Assembly: GCA_013362785.1 (NCBI GenBank)
Contig: JABFVM010000374.1
Span: 1-40,979, forward strand
Reading direction: 5' to 3'
DNA: 40,979 nt
Source: Streptomyces sp.
Lineage (GTDB): Bacteria; Actinomycetota; Actinomycetes; Streptomycetales; Streptomycetaceae
Position 1 is the first letter of the stretch, and the number at the start of each line of letters is the position of its first letter. Under the pieces are notes generated by a model. The model worked only from the letters and a program-made list of their open reading frames with translations, searched no databases and was not told where the DNA came from. The translations under genes were made by a program, and so were the position numbers. Shown one piece after another: positions 38,165 to 40,979 of the stretch.

Positions 38165-39409
38165 TCACTCCCCCGCCGACGGCAGCCGCACCGTGAAGCG
38201 TGCCCCGCCCAGGCCCTCGCTCGCCCCCGCCGTCACCCGGCCCCGATGCGCCCCCGCCACCTCCGCGACGATCGCCAGGCCCAGTCCGGCGCCGCCCGCG
38301 CCGCGCGCACGGGACTCGTCAAGGCGTACGAAACGGTCGAAGACCCGCGCCCGTTCGGCGGCCGGGATGCCGGGGCCGTCGTCCTCCACGGCCAGGCGCA
38401 CCCAGCCGTCTCCGGTGTCCGTGAGCTCGAACGCCACCCGGGTGCGGGCGTGCCGGGCCGCGTTCTCGCCCAGGTTGCGGACCAGGCGCCGTAGCGCCTC
38501 CTCGTCGCCGGTCACACGGGCCGCGCCCACCGCCGTGCCGTCGACGCGCGGGGCGGGCGAGGCCGAGCGCAGTCGGCGTACCTCCTCCAGGACCAGGTCG
38601 TCGAGGTCGACGGGGCGCGGTCCGCCCCGCAGCAGGGCGCTCTCGTCGGCGCGGGCGAGCAGCAGCAGGTCGTCCACGAGGCGCTGCATGCGTACGGCCT
38701 CGTCCAGGACCGTGCCGGCCAGGGCGCCGGTGTCGGACCGCTCGGGGTGGGCGAGGGCGACCTCGGCGTGCTGGCGGACGGTGGCGACGGGTGAGCGCAG
38801 CTCGTGCGAGGCGTCGGAGACGAACCGGCGTTGCGCGGCCTCGGCCCGGGCCACTCGGCGAAGTGCCCGGCCCACGGCGGTCCAGGTCGCGGCGGCCGCG
38901 AGGACGAGCAGTACGGGCAGGCCGATGAGCAGCAGCCAGGTCACCGTGTCCGTGGCCTCGGAGACTCCGGCGGCGTCCCGTCCGTCGAGGACGACCAGGT
39001 CGCGGCCGTCGTCCCGGGCGCCGACGGCGACCACCAGGAAGGGGTCGTCGTCGAGCGGGGTGTCGACGGAGGCGCTGCCGCCGGGGGCGAGCCGGGCCAG
39101 CGCGGGCTGTCCCTCGACGTTCTCGCTGGCCGCGACGACCGTGCCGTCCGCGGCGATGACCTGCAGGAACTCCTCGTCGGGCGCGGTGACGGTCGGTGCG
39201 GGCACCCCGCGGCCCGCCTCGATGACCCGGGCGACGTCCGAGGCGCGCGCCCGGGCGGCGTCCCGTACGTCGTTGCTGAGCTCGGTGCGCAGCCCGACGA
39301 CCAGCCCGACCCCGGCGGCGACCAGGGCGGCGGCGACGGCGAGCACGACGACGACCGTGGCCCGGACCCGTACGGCCCGCAGCCGGCGCTCGTACCGCTC
39401 GCCGCTCAT
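38165..39409 (-). CDS. Sensor histidine kinase of a two-component system
   Basis: A 414-residue kinase. Two membrane helices (about 17-40 and 156-178) enclose an extracytoplasmic domain of about 115 residues. They are followed by a short HAMP-like stretch, the phospho-acceptor box FVSDASHELRSPVATV with His202, and the ATP-binding domain with N box RNLGENAARHA, G1 EDDGPGIP, F box FDRFVRLD and G2 GAGLGLAIV. All catalytic motifs are intact. The start ATG lies 24 bases after the response-regulator stop, so the pair is co-transcribed. The extracytoplasmic domain has no motif that tells the signal. The layout resembles envelope-stress or antibiotic-responding kinases of actinomycetes, but that is a general resemblance only. 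Confidence 0.93.
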   Translation of the reverse strand: MSGERYERRLRAVRVRATVVVVLAVAAALVAAGVGLVVGLRTELSNDVRDAARARASDVARVIEAGRGVPAPTVTAPDEEFLQVIAADGTVVAASENVEGQPALARLAPGGSASVDTPLDDDPFLVVAVGARDDGRDLVVLDGRDAAGVSEATDTVTWLLLIGLPVLLVLAAAATWTAVGRALRRVARAEAAQRRFVSDASHELRSPVATVRQHAEVALAHPERSDTGALAGTVLDEAVRMQRLVDDLLLLARADESALLRGGPRPVDLDDLVLEEVRRLRSASPAPRVDGTAVGAARVTGDEEALRRLVRNLGENAARHARTRVAFELTDTGDGWVRLAVEDDGPGIPAAERARVFDRFVRLDESRARGAGGAGLGLAIVAEVAGAHRGRVTAGASEGLGGARFTVRLPSAGE

Positions 39410-39433
39410 CGGCGCCCCATCATCGGTCCCCTG

Positions 39434-40117
39434 TCATCGGTCCCCGTCGTCGGGCACGAGCCGGTACCCGTGCCCCCGCGAGGTCAGCAGCGACCGCCGT
39501 CCGAAGGGCCGGTCGACCTTGTTGCGCAGCCGCCGTACGTACACCTCGACGATGTTCGGGTCGCCCTCGAAGTCGTCGCCCCAGACGTGGTCGAGGATGG
39601 TCCGCTTGGACACCGCCTCCCCGGCCCGCCGCAGCAGGAACTCCAGCACCGCGAACTCCCGCGCGGTGACCTCGATGTCCCGCCCGGCCCTGCTGACCGT
39701 GCGGGCCGCCGGATCGAGCCGCAGATCACCCGCGGCGAGTACGACGGGCCGCTCCCGCGCCTCGCGCCGCAGCAGGGCCCGGAGCCGGGCGAGGAGTACG
39801 GCGTAGGAGACGGGCTTGGTCAGATAGTCGTCGGCGCCGGTGTCGAGGCCCTCGATCTCGTCCCACTCGCCCTCCTTGGCGGTGAGCATGAGGATCGGCG
39901 TCCAGTCGCGCTCGGCGCGCAGGGTGCGGCAGAGGCGGTAGCCGTTGAGCCCGGGCAGCATGACGTCGAGGACGATCGCGTCGTAGCTGTTCTCGCGGGC
40001 CAGCCACAGCCCGTCCACCCCGTCGAGCGCGACGTCCACGGCGAAGCCCTCGGCCTCCAGGCCGTCCCGGAGCCCGTCCGCGAACCGCTCCTCGTCCTCG
40101 ACGACCAGCACCCGCAT
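39434..40117 (-). CDS. OmpR/PhoB-family response regulator
   Basis: A 227-residue regulator. The receiver domain (1-115) has the acidic pair VVEDEE, phospho-acceptor Asp51 in IVLDVMLPG, the switch Thr79 and Lys101 in DDYLTKPVS. The effector domain (about 128-222) is a PhoB-type winged helix with EVTAREFAVLEFLLRRAG, RTILDHVWGDDFEGDPNIVEVYVRRL (the recognition helix) and GHGYRLV. The start is ATG at 40115-40117 and the kinase gene follows after 24 bases. The CTGAACG direct repeats upstream of the lipoprotein gene are the best local candidate for its binding site. Confidence 0.95.
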   Translation of the reverse strand: MRVLVVEDEERFADGLRDGLEAEGFAVDVALDGVDGLWLARENSYDAIVLDVMLPGLNGYRLCRTLRAERDWTPILMLTAKEGEWDEIEGLDTGADDYLTKPVSYAVLLARLRALLRREARERPVVLAAGDLRLDPAARTVSRAGRDIEVTAREFAVLEFLLRRAGEAVSKRTILDHVWGDDFEGDPNIVEVYVRRLRNKVDRPFGRRSLLTSRGHGYRLVPDDGDR

Positions 40118-40161
40118 GCCCTCACGCTACGTCCGTGGGGGCGAACGGGCCCGGTGTCGGT

Positions 40162-40275
40162 TCAGTACGGCAGGATCCGGCCGGACGGGGTGCGTCGGTC
40201 GATCTCGCCCCGGGTGTCGCGGGGAGCGGCGGGCCGGCGGGTGACACGCACACGAACGTGGGTCTGGCGGTTCAT
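40162..40275 (-). CDS. Small basic protein, 37 residues, unknown function
   Basis: An ATG at 40273-40275 follows a strong AGGAGGG (40280-40286) on the minus strand. The 37-residue product is Arg-rich (MNRQTHVRVRVTRRP start) and ends DRRTPSGRILPY. Third codon positions are about 90 percent G or C, as in real genes of this window. It lies directly upstream of the response-regulator gene on the same strand (44 bases) and may share its transcript. Length and strong ribosome site favour translation; no family is recognised. Confidence 0.5.
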   Translation of the reverse strand: MNRQTHVRVRVTRRPAAPRDTRGEIDRRTPSGRILPY

Positions 40276-40345
40276 GGCGCCCTCCTCTTACGTCGGTCCG
40301 TTGCGACCAGCCTGCTCTGCGCAACCTTTCGGCACATCGTGCCCA

Positions 40346-40368
40346 CGGAGGCACTTGTCATGCCTCCG
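40346..40368. promoter_or_regulatory. 8-bp perfect inverted repeat CGGAGGCA-7-TGCCTCCG
   Basis: CGGAGGCA (40346-40353) and TGCCTCCG (40361-40368) are separated by seven bases. The element lies 70 bp upstream of the small basic gene (minus) and 140 bp upstream of the DUF1876 gene (plus), in a 233-base divergent gap. There is no T-run, so an operator fits better than a terminator. Confidence 0.55.
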
Positions 40369-40508
40369 CGGCAGGAGCAACTGCGCGCCGGGCTACTTCC
40401 CAGGGAGGACGGAAGGCCCCCCGGGCCGGGCCGGGGAGCGCTGGACCCGGACCGGGAACAGGCGCACGCTCATCAGTAGGACTCCGACCCAGTACGGAAG
40501 TGATCTCG

Positions 40509-40805
40509 ATGGAAGACAAGAACTGGACCGTCCGGATCCACATCACCGAGGACGGCGACGACACCCGCGCCGAGGCCGTACTGACCACGCAGGAAACACC
40601 GCAGGACATGATGGCCGTCACCGGCCGGGGTGTGGCCCACCGCAATCCGATCGACCGGCCCATCCCGGAGATCGGCGACGAGCTCGCCGCCAGCCGCGCC
40701 CTGGAGGACCTGGCCATCAGACTCCACGACATCGCCTCCGACGACATCGTCCAGCTGGCCGGCCCGGTCGATCAGGGAGGCAGCCGGGCGTGGGAGCGGC
40801 CCTGA
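40509..40805 (+). CDS. DUF1876-family small protein
   Basis: A 98-residue acidic protein. WTVRIHITEDGDDTRAEAVL at the start, a GRGVAHRNPIDRPIPEIGDELAASRAL block and a final helix (LEDLAIRLHDIASDDIVQL) match the DUF1876 family, whose members are small actinobacterial proteins with a strand-strand-helix core. The ATG at 40509 has GGAAG upstream; the GTG at 40500 is less likely. Its function is unknown. Members are often near stress genes, but no neighbour here tells more. It converges with the partial response-regulator gene. Confidence 0.85.
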   Translation: MEDKNWTVRIHITEDGDDTRAEAVLTTQETPQDMMAVTGRGVAHRNPIDRPIPEIGDELAASRALEDLAIRLHDIASDDIVQLAGPVDQGGSRAWERP

Positions 40806-40825
40806 GGGTGTCTCAGCGGCCCTTT

Positions 40826-40979
40826 CTAGGCGTCCACCCAGCTGTACCGGCGCTCCGGCCGCCCCGCCTGCCCGTAGCGCAGGGACACCTCCGCCTGTCC
40901 GGTGACGCTGAAGTGCTCCAGGTAGCGGCGGGCGCTGACCCGTGACACGCCGAGGCGGGCCGCGCACTCGGCGGCGGAG
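40826..40979 (-). CDS. C-terminus of a CitB/DpiA-type response regulator (5' end outside window)
   Basis: The last 50 residues, on the minus strand and open to the window edge. SAAECAARLGVSRVSARRYLEHF is the helix-turn-helix found at the end of CitB/DcuR/DpiA-family response regulators, followed by VTGQAEVSLRYGQAGRPERRY and a TAG at 40826-40828. These regulators pair with sensor kinases for citrate, malate or other C4 dicarboxylates and control their transporters. The kinase and transporter would lie beyond the window. Confidence 0.8.
   Translation of the reverse strand, partial: SAAECAARLGVSRVSARRYLEHFSVTGQAEVSLRYGQAGRPERRYSWVDA

Noticed and set aside
1..40979. CRISPR arrays, insertion sequences, integrase or att sites
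   Set aside because: No regularly spaced repeats of 20 or more bases, no transposase or integrase-type protein and no terminal inverted repeats were seen.

Overview
The window is a chromosomal segment of a high-GC actinomycete, almost certainly a Streptomyces. Third codon positions are nearly all G or C. Starts are often GTG, and genes are tightly packed with ATGA or GTGA overlaps. From memory only, the order FadR-type regulator, MatC-like carrier, MatB, carboxyltransferase and later an MreB-like (Mbl) gene resembles the S. coelicolor SCO2442-SCO2451 neighbourhood. No rRNA, tRNA, CRISPR array, insertion sequence or phage gene was seen.

Left part (1-11.3 kb) holds small functional units: the end of an FkbM-type methyltransferase with an overlapping unknown gene; an ATP-grasp ligase; a MerR-type DNA-binding domain fused to a PP2C phosphatase; a divergent MFS exporter/TetR pair with two palindromic operators; an AraC-type regulator followed by a VOC protein whose leader carries 13/26-bp tandem repeats; and a two-gene envelope polysaccharide unit. 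That unit is an acyltransferase plus a family 2 glycosyltransferase with receiver-like and degenerate GGDEF domains. A MarR-like regulator follows, with an elongated SoxR/MerR-type promoter.

11.3-16.0 kb is a malonate uptake and activation operon: a GntR/FadR repressor divergent from a MatC-like carrier, malonyl-CoA synthetase MatB and a fused carboxyltransferase. Two copies of a TGGCTNAGCCA palindrome flank the divergent promoter region.

16.1-35.6 kb is the most interesting part. It is a nearly uninterrupted block of genes of the type proposed to act in biological conflict or signalling. First comes a Trypco1 / trypsin-VMAP / MoxR / vWA-like (SAV_2336) system. Its 1522-residue last member strings together a vWA-like domain, a pseudokinase, a SARP-type winged helix plus BTAD and a HAD domain lacking its nucleophile. 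Next are an MreB/Mbl-like actin homologue and a convergent SLOG and SLATT/DUF4231 pair. Last is an Fxs-type RiPP locus: a candidate 59-residue precursor ending Phe-Asp-Ala-Ala-Leu, the radical SAM/SPASM cyclophane-forming maturase FxsB, an AAC(3)-like acetyltransferase, the TIR-like FxsC and the ParA-TIR-NB-ARC-TPR protein FxsT. The precursor and the 5' part of fxsB are noticeably less GC-rich than everything around them.

The right end (35.6-41 kb) carries an alpha/beta hydrolase, a lipoprotein and a two-component system on the minus strand. Three CTGAACG direct repeats at 10-11 bp spacing lie upstream of the lipoprotein gene, as expected for an OmpR/PhoB-type regulator site. The window ends with two small genes and the C-terminus of a CitB/DpiA-type response regulator. 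No gene-free stretch exceeds about 240 bases; the larger gaps (9855-9999, 16.0-16.1, 23.8-24.0, 26.7-26.9, 38.0-38.2 and 40.3-40.5 kb) are described with their neighbours.
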